Positions 1 through 6,988 of a DNA stretch of 20,288 nucleotides are shown here, one piece after another. The first letter of the stretch is position 1; the number at the start of each line of letters is the position of its first letter. Origin of the DNA: CAJBVG01 sp044337515 (GTDB taxonomy: Bacteria; Bacteroidota; Bacteroidia; Sphingobacteriales; Sphingobacteriaceae). The DNA lies in assembly GCA_044337515.1 (NCBI GenBank), contig JBIINK010000040.1:1-20288 (forward strand). Reading direction: 5' to 3'. Under the pieces are notes generated by a model. It searched no databases and was not told the origin of the DNA. It saw nothing but the letters and a program-made list of their open reading frames with translations. The translations under genes and the position numbers were made by a program.

Positions 1-43
1 AACAAGTAGTTCCTACGTGTTTTTTTGTAAACCATACATTATT

Positions 44-283
44 GTATTATGTATTCAGTACGTTGTATTATGTAAAATGTATTAAGTATTAAGTAAAATG
101 TATTATGTATTATGTATTAAGTATTAAGTATTAAGTATTAAGTAAAATGTATTATGTATTATGTATTAATGTATTAAGTAAAATGTATTAAGTATTAAGT
201 ATTAAGTATTATGTAAGATTATTCTATACTTAATAAATTGTACTTAATACAGTTATTTCTTCATTGTACTTAATACCTAATAC
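44..283. repeat. Heptamer tandem array with inverted copies (fold-back element A)
   Basis: From 44 to 219 the sequence reads as 25 seven-base units starting GTA (GTATTAA, GTATTAT, GTAAAAT and a few variants), with one extra base at 170. A higher-order order is visible: GTAAAAT, GTATTAT, GTATTAT, then several GTATTAA, begins at 93 and again at 142. To the right lie complementary copies: TACTTAATA at 227-235 and GTACTTAATAC at 240-250 and 266-276, which can pair with GTATTAAGTA in the array. The element begins just past the stop codon of the rhodanese gene, so it forms or contains that gene's 3' end. Nothing else is seen in 1-300 and no gene is recognised there. Confidence 0.9.
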
Positions 284-300
284 AGTGTACATATTACTTT

Positions 301-618
301 CTAAAGCGAAAGCGTATTGTCAATTTCAGCAATCCATGCTAAAATTCCACCTTTTAGATTATATAAATTAGTAAAGCCGTGTTCTTTTTCTAATTGCATA
401 ATTGCAGCTGCGCTTCTAGCGCCACTTCTACAATGAATAACTACTTGTTTGTCTTTTTCTATTTTATCTGCTTCGAGCATAATATTCCCAAGTGGAATTA
501 ATTCGCCACCGATATTGGCTGTATCGAATTCAAATTCTTCTCTAACATCAATAAGTTGAAAATCTTTGTTTTCGTCTTTCATCTTTTTGAGCTCGTGTAC
601 TGTTACTTCTTTAACCAT
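301..618 (-). CDS. Rhodanese-like domain protein
   Basis: A single rhodanese domain fills the 105 residues. The sequence has the N-terminal 'LIDVREEFEF' element (about residues 22-31), the catalytic loop C63-R-S-G-A-R68, and the closing 'NLKGGILAW' segment. Known members transfer sulfane sulfur through the loop cysteine, for example in sulfur trafficking or cyanide detoxification; the substrate cannot be told here. There is no signal peptide, so it is probably cytoplasmic. Its length is usual for stand-alone rhodaneses. It is divergent from the permease gene, and its promoter probably lies at 650-681. The 3' end runs directly into the heptamer array at 44-283. Confidence 0.9.
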   Translation of the reverse strand: MVKEVTVHELKKMKDENKDFQLIDVREEFEFDTANIGGELIPLGNIMLEADKIEKDKQVVIHCRSGARSAAAIMQLEKEHGFTNLYNLKGGILAWIAEIDNTLSL

Positions 619-649
619 AATGTTTTTGAGTGTGTGAGTGTTTGTGCAA

Positions 650-681
650 CAAATTTAATGGATAAATAGTGAATTAGCTAA
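650..681 (-). promoter_or_regulatory. Putative Bacteroidota-type promoter for the rhodanese gene
   Basis: On the minus strand TAAATTTG (657 to 650) matches the Bacteroidota -7 consensus TAnnTTTG exactly. TTAG (681 to 678), one base off the -33 TTTG, lies 20 bases upstream. Spacing and position give a leader of about 25 bases before the start codon at 618. Promoter consensus is established knowledge; use of this site is inference. Confidence 0.45.
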
Positions 682-712
682 CAGTAATACATGTATTTTA
701 TATAGGTGTTTC

Positions 713-740
713 TTTGATTGAAACATTATTTCTATATTTC
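713..740 (+). promoter_or_regulatory. Possible promoter for the permease gene
   Basis: TTTG at 713-716 and TATATTTC at 733-740 resemble the -33 and -7 elements (TAnnTTTG, last base off). The 16-base spacer is slightly short. It lies about 25 bases before the ATG at 765. Weak evidence. Confidence 0.25.
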
Positions 741-764
741 AACTTTAACTAAATGTTAATTATT

Positions 765-2219
765 ATGGCAGAACAGGAATTTAAAAAAGAACTTAAGTTA
801 TTCGATTCAGTAATGATTGTTGCTGGAACGATGATTGGTTCAGGAATCTTTATTGTAAGTTCCGACATTGCTAGACAAGTTGGTTCTAGTGGTTGGCTAT
901 TATTAATATGGTTAATAACGGGGTTTATTACTATCGCAGGGGCAATTAGCTACGGTGAACTTGCAAGTATGTTCCCTAAAGCTGGTGGGCAATACGTGTA
1001 TTTGAGAGAAGCATGGGGCAAGCCCGTTGCATTTCTATATGCTTGGACTTTATTTTTAGTGATTCAAACCGGAACGATTGCCGCTGTTGGAGTTGCTTTC
1101 GCGAAATATACAGGCGTTTTACTACCTCAATTAATTTCTGAAGATAATGTACTGCTAAAGCTTGGCAGTTTTAAAATAAGCACGGTACAAGTGCTCGCCA
1201 TTCTAAGTATTATACTGCTCACTTTTATTAATTCAAAAGGTGTGAAAAATGGAAAACTTATTCAGAATGTATTTGGAAGCACTAAAATTGTAGCACTATT
1301 CGGATTAATACTCGTTGGTTTATTATTTGGTATTAATTATGATGTTGCACATGCTAACTTCTCTGACATGTGGTCGGCAACAGCAGCAAAGAAAGACCTT
1401 AACGGAGTGTTTACATTTGAGAATATTGTTTCTTGGGGTATCGTTCCTGCAATAGGTGTAGCCATGGTAGGTTCTTTGTTTTCTAGTGATGCATGGAACA
1501 ACATCGGCTTTTCTGGTGATGAAATTCAAAATCCAAAACGAAATTTAGTATTGAGCATGGTCATTGGAACTTCGCTAGTTACTGTGATCTATATATTAAT
1601 GAATGTAGTTTATTTATTAGTTCTTCCATTACACGGTGATCCCAATGGAGTGGATGTAATGAGTAGAGGAATTCAATTTTCTACGAATGATCGTGTGGCT
1701 GCCGCAGTAGCTGAAGCCATTGGCGGACCAGGTGCAACCTTATTGATGGCCGTACTTATTATGATATCTACTTTTGGTTGTAACAATGGATGCATTCTTT
1801 CAGGTGCACGCGTATACTATGCGACAGCAAAAGATGGATTATTCTTTTCGGGAATGTCTAAATTAAATAAGAATAGTGTACCAGGTAATGCCTTAGTTTA
1901 CCAATGCATATGGGCATGTCTATTATGTTTATCCGGTTCATACGGCGACCTATTAGATTATGTAGTTTTCGCTGTATTGCTATTTTACATCTTAACCATA
2001 CTTGGTATTTTTAAGTTGAGAAGAACTCAACCAAATACTGAACGACCATATAAAGCAATGGGCTATCCCTTAATCCCAATTCTATACATTATACTAGCAT
2101 CTGCAGTTTGTATTATTTTATTGATTTATAAACCAAATTACTCATGGCCAGGATTAATTATTGTAGCGATGGGAATTCCTGTTTATGCACTTTTCAAAAA
2201 CAAAATTAAGGAGGCTTAA
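765..2219 (+). CDS. APC-superfamily amino acid permease
   Basis: A 484-residue, strongly hydrophobic protein with about 12 predicted membrane helices. The first helix carries the APC hallmark G-T-M-I-G-S-G-I-F (residues 21-29 from the chosen start), the unwound substrate-binding segment of these carriers. 'PKAGGQYVYLREAWG' after helix 2-3 is also typical. It resembles LAT-type amino acid transporters in the inner membrane; substrate and whether it exchanges or symports cannot be read from sequence. An ATG at 753 is in frame, but ATG 765 (MAEQEF) gives the usual short hydrophilic N-terminus and is preferred. The serine hydrolase gene follows after five bases and is probably co-transcribed. Confidence 0.9.
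   Translation: MAEQEFKKELKLFDSVMIVAGTMIGSGIFIVSSDIARQVGSSGWLLLIWLITGFITIAGAISYGELASMFPKAGGQYVYLREAWGKPVAFLYAWTLFLVIQTGTIAAVGVAFAKYTGVLLPQLISEDNVLLKLGSFKISTVQVLAILSIILLTFINSKGVKNGKLIQNVFGSTKIVALFGLILVGLLFGINYDVAHANFSDMWSATAAKKDLNGVFTFENIVSWGIVPAIGVAMVGSLFSSDAWNNIGFSGDEIQNPKRNLVLSMVIGTSLVTVIYILMNVVYLLVLPLHGDPNGVDVMSRGIQFSTNDRVAAAVAEAIGGPGATLLMAVLIMISTFGCNNGCILSGARVYYATAKDGLFFSGMSKLNKNSVPGNALVYQCIWACLLCLSGSYGDLLDYVVFAVLLFYILTILGIFKLRRTQPNTERPYKAMGYPLIPILYIILASAVCIILLIYKPNYSWPGLIIVAMGIPVYALFKNKIKEA
2208..2214 (+). promoter_or_regulatory. Shine-Dalgarno-like AAGGAGG before the serine hydrolase gene
   Basis: AAGGAGG lies inside the last codons of the permease gene, 10 bases before the ATG at 2225. 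Bacteroidota ribosomes generally do not depend on such sites, so it may be a chance match in Lys-Glu/Ala codons, or it may help translational coupling. Confidence 0.3.
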
Positions 2220-2224
2220 TACAA

Positions 2225-3397
2225 ATGAAAAGAGTGTTATTGCTCTGTACATGCCTATTTATATTGGCATGTGGAGATAAAACGAAAAAGGGTGCGAAAG
2301 TAAAACTCGAGGAACCCGAGCGCCCTTACGATAAAGCTGCCTTTGAAAGTAAAAGCAAAAAAATCGATGCTTTTTTTCAAGGTATTGCCGAACATCAAAA
2401 TTTTCATGGAACTGTGTTAATTAGTTATGATGAACATATTCTTTTTGAAAAAGCTTATGGATTTGAAGACCCAATAAAAAAGAAAAAGCCACTAAAAACA
2501 AGTTCTGTTTTTCAATTAGCATCGGTGAGTAAACAATTTACTGCTGCTGCAATTATAAAATTAATAGAACAGGGGAAGTTGAATTTAGACGACAACGTGA
2601 AACGTTTTTATCCGAATTTCCCTTACGAGAACATCACCATTAAATTATTACTAAGACATCGTGGTGGATTAGGAAACTATACATATTTCAGCGAAAAATT
2701 TAGTGATCGAAAAACCCCACTAACAAATCAAGGTGTGGTGGAGATGATGATTAACAACAAACCTGAAATTTATTTTTTCCCCGACCGACGAATGGATTAT
2801 AGTAATACAGGTTATGTATTATTAGCTGCCATAGTAGAAAAAGTTTCTGGAAAAAGTTTTAAGAAATTTATGGAGCAAGATATCTTCAGACCATTAGGTA
2901 TGAAGCATACGCATGTATTAGATGTAAATAATTTAGGAGACTTCTATTATGTAGAAGGACATGATCGTTGGGGAGCGAAAGTACACCAAGATTATTTAGA
3001 TGGTGCTGCGGGAGACAAGGGGATTTATTCTACAGTAGAAGATTTGCATACATGGGATAGAGTATTATACTCTGGAAAATTTTTATCGGATAGCTCATTA
3101 GATTCTATGTATATGCCGGGTAGTAAAAATCTCGACGGACCATTTAATTATGCATTTGGTTGGAGAACTTATACAATGAAAACTGGAGAGACCATTATTT
3201 ACCACGGCGGTTGGTGGAACGGATTTAAAAGTTTCTTTATGCGTGATTTAGAAAATCATCACTCGATAATTATTTTATGTAATAATGAACGATCGAACTT
3301 TAGAAATTTAGATCCCTTGGTGGATATTATTTACGATCGTAAACCTGATGCGAGTAGAAAGTATTCGGTGTATTTGCACCATTCACCCGGTAGATGA
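2225..3397 (+). CDS. Serine hydrolase lipoprotein, beta-lactamase / PBP4-like (class C fold)
   Basis: A 390-residue protein of the beta-lactamase-related serine hydrolase family (MEROPS S12 type). The SxxK motif is S100-V-S-K103, where S100 is the expected nucleophile; the second motif is Y192-S-N194 and the third H327-G-G329. The N-terminus is a lipoprotein signal ending L-A-C16, so it should be anchored in the membrane facing the periplasm. Such proteins include D-amino acid peptidases, esterases and peptidoglycan carboxypeptidases; few are true beta-lactamases, and no resistance role is implied. It follows the amino acid permease by five bases, which fits uptake of released amino acids, but this is inference. 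The gene ends in the fold-back at 3400-3473. Confidence 0.87.
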   Translation: MKRVLLLCTCLFILACGDKTKKGAKVKLEEPERPYDKAAFESKSKKIDAFFQGIAEHQNFHGTVLISYDEHILFEKAYGFEDPIKKKKPLKTSSVFQLASVSKQFTAAAIIKLIEQGKLNLDDNVKRFYPNFPYENITIKLLLRHRGGLGNYTYFSEKFSDRKTPLTNQGVVEMMINNKPEIYFFPDRRMDYSNTGYVLLAAIVEKVSGKSFKKFMEQDIFRPLGMKHTHVLDVNNLGDFYYVEGHDRWGAKVHQDYLDGAAGDKGIYSTVEDLHTWDRVLYSGKFLSDSSLDSMYMPGSKNLDGPFNYAFGWRTYTMKTGETIIYHGGWWNGFKSFFMRDLENHHSIIILCNNERSNFRNLDPLVDIIYDRKPDASRKYSVYLHHSPGR

Positions 3398-3399
3398 TA

Positions 3400-3473
3400 A
3401 ATGTGCAAATGCGAAAATGTGCAAATACGTAAATGAGTATCACCCCATTTGCACATTTGCATATTTGCACATT
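3400..3473. terminator. Fold-back element B between convergent genes
   Basis: The left arm has AATGTGCAAAT at 3400-3410 and 3416-3426. The right arm has the complement ATTTGCACATT at 3447-3457 and 3463-3473. Both arms use a 16-base period, so the arms pair as two perfect 11-base stems separated by a symmetric five-base internal loop, with a 20-base apical loop. It fills the gap between two convergent stop codons (3395-3397 and 3472-3474) and reaches into the second. A bidirectional transcription terminator or mRNA 3'-end stabiliser is likely. Confidence 0.75.
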
Positions 3474-4164
3474 ATTTTATAATAATTTTGTCTCTTGCAA
3501 TCGTCACTCCATCACCTACTAAATTACAAACGTAAATTCCAGCAGGAAGTGTGTGAATATCGATAGCGATTAAGCCTTCTTTTGTATCTACTAATTCTGT
3601 GTAAACGATACGACCGCTTAAATCTGTAATTTGAATTTCTGACGAACGATATACTTTTTCAGTATTGAATGCCAATTTCAAAATATCATGTGCTGGATTA
3701 GGGAATACCTTTACAAATTTCAAATGTGAATTATTGACGATACCTGTTGCAGTAATGTCGTAGGTCATTAATAAACATGCCGAATCTGTTTTCAAAATAT
3801 TATAAAAGCAATAATTAACTATGCTCGTACCTGCAGTTCCACGAGGGTCGATGTAGGTCTTCACTGAAGAATCTTCAACACCAGCACCTAAAGTGATGTT
3901 AACTGGAGATTTACTCACATTGGGTGGGTAACAATTTATGCCGAAACAGAAATAACTCAATTGACCAGACACCAAAGTTTGTATTTTTCTTTGTAAAAAT
4001 ACATCGGTTGTAGTAGAACCATTGTTTTTTATGTGCATTTTAATGTACACTACACTGTCCGGACTGCCACTTTTGAAAGTCACAGGATGAGTAATCTGTA
4101 AATTTTGAGCGCCAGCAAAACTGATAACAAGACCCAAAATTGCTGTAAGTAAGCTTTTTTTCAT
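3472..4164 (-). CDS. Secreted protein with T9SS type A sorting domain
   Basis: A 230-residue protein with an SPI signal peptide ending SFAGAQ, an approximately 130-residue beta-rich region with paired cysteines ('CFGINCYPP' and 'YCFYN'), and a C-terminal sorting domain from about residue 155. That domain starts at 'KVFPNPAHD' and ends 'GIYVCNLVGDG…IIIK', the type A signature recognised by the type IX secretion system, which exports the protein and attaches it to the surface or releases it. The function of the N-terminal part is not recognised. The start at 4164 (MKKSLL) is chosen because it begins a clean signal peptide; an upstream in-frame start at 4209 would add 15 polar residues. It is divergent from the large T9SS/Omp28 gene. 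Confidence 0.87.
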   Translation of the reverse strand: MKKSLLTAILGLVISFAGAQNLQITHPVTFKSGSPDSVVYIKMHIKNNGSTTTDVFLQRKIQTLVSGQLSYFCFGINCYPPNVSKSPVNITLGAGVEDSSVKTYIDPRGTAGTSIVNYCFYNILKTDSACLLMTYDITATGIVNNSHLKFVKVFPNPAHDILKLAFNTEKVYRSSEIQITDLSGRIVYTELVDTKEGLIAIDIHTLPAGIYVCNLVGDGVTIARDKIIIK

Positions 4165-4191
4165 TGTTTTTCTATTGTAATTTCCTTGTTT

Positions 4192-4206
4192 GTACGAAAA
4201 TCGTAC
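4192..4206. promoter_or_regulatory. Small dyad in the divergent T9SS intergenic region
   Basis: GTACGA-AAA-TCGTAC is a perfect six-base inverted repeat with a three-base centre, in the 132-base region between the divergent starts at 4164 and 4297. It is placed like an operator shared by the two genes. No regulator is identified and chance is possible. Confidence 0.25.
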
Positions 4207-4296
4207 CAAATTTGTTGTAAGAATAATAAAAATTCCCTAATATGGTATGCAATTTGATGTCAAGGTGGCAATCAAACACTACAAATTTATAAAAAA

Positions 4297-6363
4297 ATGA
4301 GAAGAATTTTTACTTTACTTACCTTATTGACATTTGTTTCGGTTGCAAATGCACAATATAAATTCCCTGTTATTGGTAGTGGGAATCCTGGTAACAACCT
4401 AAGTGCGGATCTAGAATACCCTGAAGGGGGTGGACAACCAGCTGGCTGGACAGGCATTTCAGGAACTGCTAGCACAAACCCAGTTTGGTCGACTACACAA
4501 ACTCTTCCATTCGACTTTATGTTTGATGGTCAATTAATGACTAGCTACAAAGTTTCAACTTCTGGAGTATTAACATTTACTGCAAATGCTTCTACAGTTC
4601 CTGGAGCAGCGGCAGCAATGTTGCCAAGTGCTTCTATTCCTGATAACTCAATTATGTGTTGGGGTGTTTCTGGTAAAGGCGCGAATGATAAAATTTTCAC
4701 AAAAGTATTCGGACAAACTCCAAGTCGTCAATTGTGGATTCAATTTAACTCATTCTCTTTACCTGCTCCTGCTTCTGTAAATTGCTACACTTATTGGTCA
4801 ATTGTTTTAGAAGAAGGTACAGATAAGTTTTATGTTGTAGATCAACGTAATAATGGTTGTGCTCATGCATTAACTGTAGGATGGCAAGTTGATGGGTCTA
4901 CGTCATTCGCAATGGCTCCATCTCCATCATTCAATACTGCAGCAGGTGCTGATCCAAGTTTAACTGATAACGTGTATTATGAATTTGCACCTGGTATTCA
5001 AAGTGCAATTGATGCATCAGCATTATCTTTAGACTTACCTAAATATACTTCATACCCATCTCAATTAGATATGTCATTGAAAGTAACAAACAGAGGTACA
5101 CAAACTATTAATGATATCGTTTACAAATATCAAGTAAACAATGGTACAATCAATTCACAAACTATTACTAACGCTAACTTAGCAGGTAATGGTGGAACTA
5201 AAGATTTCACTCATTCAACTCCACTTAACATTACTGCTCCAAATGGCTTAAACATTAAAGCTTGGATTGAAGTAGCAAGTGATGCAACTAAGACTGACGA
5301 TACTGTTAAAACTTTCGTAGGTGTTTTATCTAACGCATTTACTCCAACAAAAAGAGTATTGTACGAAGAAGCAACTGGTACATGGTGTGGATGGTGCCCA
5401 AGAGGTACAGTGTACATGGATTCATTACACAAAACTTATCCTAATACTGCAATGTTAGTTGCTGTTCACAATAGTGACCCAATGACAGTATCTGATTATG
5501 ATGCTGCAATGGGAGGCAAAATAGCTGGTTACCCAAGTGGGTTAGTAGATAGAGAGCCATTAACAGAATATGACCCATCAGAATTCTTTGATGCTTATGA
5601 TGCTAAAATTGCTGAGGTTGCTCCTTGCGACATTATTGTAAATGCAACATACGATGCTCCAACACGTACTTATAACATCACTATCGGTGCTAAATTTGCA
5701 ACTGATTTATCTGGTGATTTCCGTATTAATGGTGTTGTTACTGAAGATCATGTTACTGGTTCAGGAAATGCATACTCACAAGCTAACTACTACTCAGGTG
5801 GTGCTAATGGCGATATGGGTAACTTCCAAAACTTAACAGATCCAGTTCCTTCTAGCCAAATGGAATATAACCATGTTGGTCGTGTTCTTTTAGGTGGTTG
5901 GGATGGTTTAGAAAACAGCTTACCTACTAACATTACAAACAATAGTATTTACGAATCTACTTTTACATATACTGTGCCTGCTACTCAAAATCCAGCAGAA
6001 ATGCACATTATTGGATGGGTATCTGATTTAGTAAGTGGTCAAGTATTTAACGTAAACGAGAAGAATTTTGCTTCTGGAGTTTCTACTCAAAAAGCAGCAA
6101 ACTTCGCAGTTTCTACTTTCCCTAATCCTTCAGCAGGTAAAACTACTTTCGAAGTGAAAATGGATAAGGTATCTTCTGACATCAGTGTTGAAATTTATGA
6201 TATCACTGGTCGTTTAGTTAACACATTAACTAATGGTGTTGTAAATGGTGGTTCTATGTTCATCAACTGGGACGCTACTGATGCTATTGCTAACGGTGTT
6301 TACCAAGCAGTTATTAAAGTTGGAAGCGAATCAGTTACAACTAAAGTTGTTCTTGCTCGTTAA
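4297..6363 (+). CDS. Omp28-like thioredoxin-fold protein with T9SS type A sorting domain
   Basis: A 688-residue secreted protein. Order: signal peptide ending SVANAQ (1-20); a beta-rich, lectin-like domain of unknown role (about 25-230); a CARDB-like immunoglobulin domain (about 245-345, 'KVTNRGTQTINDIVYKYQVNNG'-type sequence); an Omp28-related thioredoxin-like domain (about 350-590) with C364-G-W-C367 and a cis-proline-like G-Y-P413; and a type A sorting domain (606-688, 'FPNPSAGKT' to 'TTKVVLAR'). The intact CxxC and proline suggest thiol-disulfide activity at the cell surface, but many Omp28 proteins have no proven reaction. The gene ends in a strong hairpin terminator, which separates it from the TlpA operon. 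Codon use is smoother (repeated common codons) than in its neighbours, consistent with high expression. Confidence 0.9.
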   Translation: MRRIFTLLTLLTFVSVANAQYKFPVIGSGNPGNNLSADLEYPEGGGQPAGWTGISGTASTNPVWSTTQTLPFDFMFDGQLMTSYKVSTSGVLTFTANASTVPGAAAAMLPSASIPDNSIMCWGVSGKGANDKIFTKVFGQTPSRQLWIQFNSFSLPAPASVNCYTYWSIVLEEGTDKFYVVDQRNNGCAHALTVGWQVDGSTSFAMAPSPSFNTAAGADPSLTDNVYYEFAPGIQSAIDASALSLDLPKYTSYPSQLDMSLKVTNRGTQTINDIVYKYQVNNGTINSQTITNANLAGNGGTKDFTHSTPLNITAPNGLNIKAWIEVASDATKTDDTVKTFVGVLSNAFTPTKRVLYEEATGTWCGWCPRGTVYMDSLHKTYPNTAMLVAVHNSDPMTVSDYDAAMGGKIAGYPSGLVDREPLTEYDPSEFFDAYDAKIAEVAPCDIIVNATYDAPTRTYNITIGAKFATDLSGDFRINGVVTEDHVTGSGNAYSQANYYSGGANGDMGNFQNLTDPVPSSQMEYNHVGRVLLGGWDGLENSLPTNITNNSIYESTFTYTVPATQNPAEMHIIGWVSDLVSGQVFNVNEKNFASGVSTQKAANFAVSTFPNPSAGKTTFEVKMDKVSSDISVEIYDITGRLVNTLTNGVVNGGSMFINWDATDAIANGVYQAVIKVGSESVTTKVVLAR

Positions 6364-6383
6364 TCTAATTTAACTACATATTT

Positions 6384-6419
6384 ATAGAAAAAGCCAATAG
6401 AAATATTGGCTTTTTCTAT
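6384..6419 (+). terminator. Intrinsic terminator after the large Omp28/T9SS gene
   Basis: A perfect 16-base stem (6384-6399 with 6404-6419) closed by a GAAA tetraloop, with the right arm running through GGCTTTTTCT. It starts 20 bases after the stop codon. The stem is A-flanked, so it could act in both directions. Its presence rules out the upstream in-frame start at 6406 for the next gene. Confidence 0.88.
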
Positions 6420-6449
6420 TTACAATCCCCAAGAAATAACTTACTTTTA
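6419..6449 (+). promoter_or_regulatory. Possible promoter for the TlpA-DUF6029-Omp28 operon
   Basis: TTTA at 6419-6422 and TACTTTTA at 6442-6449 resemble the -33 and -7 elements, each one base off, with a 19-base spacer. It sits directly after the terminator, where a new promoter is needed, about 29 bases before the ATG at 6478. Confidence 0.3.
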
Positions 6450-6477
6450 TCGCTACTACATTCAGCAAAAAAATAAA

Positions 6478-6984
6478 ATGAAAAAAATCGTATTTAGTTT
6501 GCTTTTCATCAGCATTGCATTTCTTGCAAATGCTCAAAGCAAAATCCCTTCAGTAGAAATTAAAAAAGTTGCCGGAGAAAACTTCAACACAAGTATGTTA
6601 AGTAATGATGGCAAACCAATGATCATTAGTTTTTGGGCTACTTGGTGCAAACCTTGTGTTCAAGAATTAACCGCTATCTCTGAAGTATATGAAGAGTGGC
6701 AAAAAGAAACAGGCGTAAAAGTTATCGCAATTTCTACAGATGATTCTAGAAATTCTGCTCGTGTTACACCATTCGTAAATGCACGTAATTGGACATACGA
6801 TGTGTACTTAGATCCTAATGGTGATTTTAAACGCGCACTTAACGTAAACAATATTCCACATACCTTTTTAGTAAATGGTAAAGGTGAAATTGTTTGGCAA
6901 CATAATTCATATACTCCTGGTGACGAAGAGGAATTGTATGAGCTATTGAAAAAAGTTGCTAAAGGCGAATCGATAAAAGAATAA
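6478..6984 (+). CDS. TlpA/ResA-like thioredoxin-family protein
   Basis: A 168-residue thioredoxin-fold protein with an SPI signal peptide ending FLANAQ, so it is soluble in the periplasm. The active site is W56-C57-K-P-C60, followed by the ResA/TlpA-type sequence 'TDDSRNS' and the cis-proline I126-P127-H. Family members reduce disulfides, for example in cytochrome c maturation or on surface proteins; with two Omp28-like CxxC proteins nearby, a role in their thiol chemistry is plausible (inference). The start at 6478 is chosen because it begins the signal peptide and the track upstream overlaps a terminator. It lies four bases before the next gene and begins a three-gene operon. Confidence 0.92.
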   Translation: MKKIVFSLLFISIAFLANAQSKIPSVEIKKVAGENFNTSMLSNDGKPMIISFWATWCKPCVQELTAISEVYEEWQKETGVKVIAISTDDSRNSARVTPFVNARNWTYDVYLDPNGDFKRALNVNNIPHTFLVNGKGEIVWQHNSYTPGDEEELYELLKKVAKGESIKE

Positions 6985-6988
6985 TAGC

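Noticed and set aside
44..219. Heptamer array as a CRISPR array or replication origin
   Set aside because: Units are seven bases with no unique spacers of 25-40 bases, and no clear DnaA box cluster or cas/dnaA gene is near.
2225..3397. Serine hydrolase as an antibiotic-resistance beta-lactamase
   Set aside because: SxxK, YxN and HxG motifs define a broad hydrolase family; nothing points to a true beta-lactamase.
5211..5836. Short ORFs inside the large Omp28 gene on both strands
   Set aside because: They are overlapped by a continuous, well-recognised coding frame and lack family features.
6406..6477. Upstream start at 6406 for the TlpA-like gene
   Set aside because: The added residues are polar and lie over the terminator hairpin; ATG 6478 begins a normal signal peptide.
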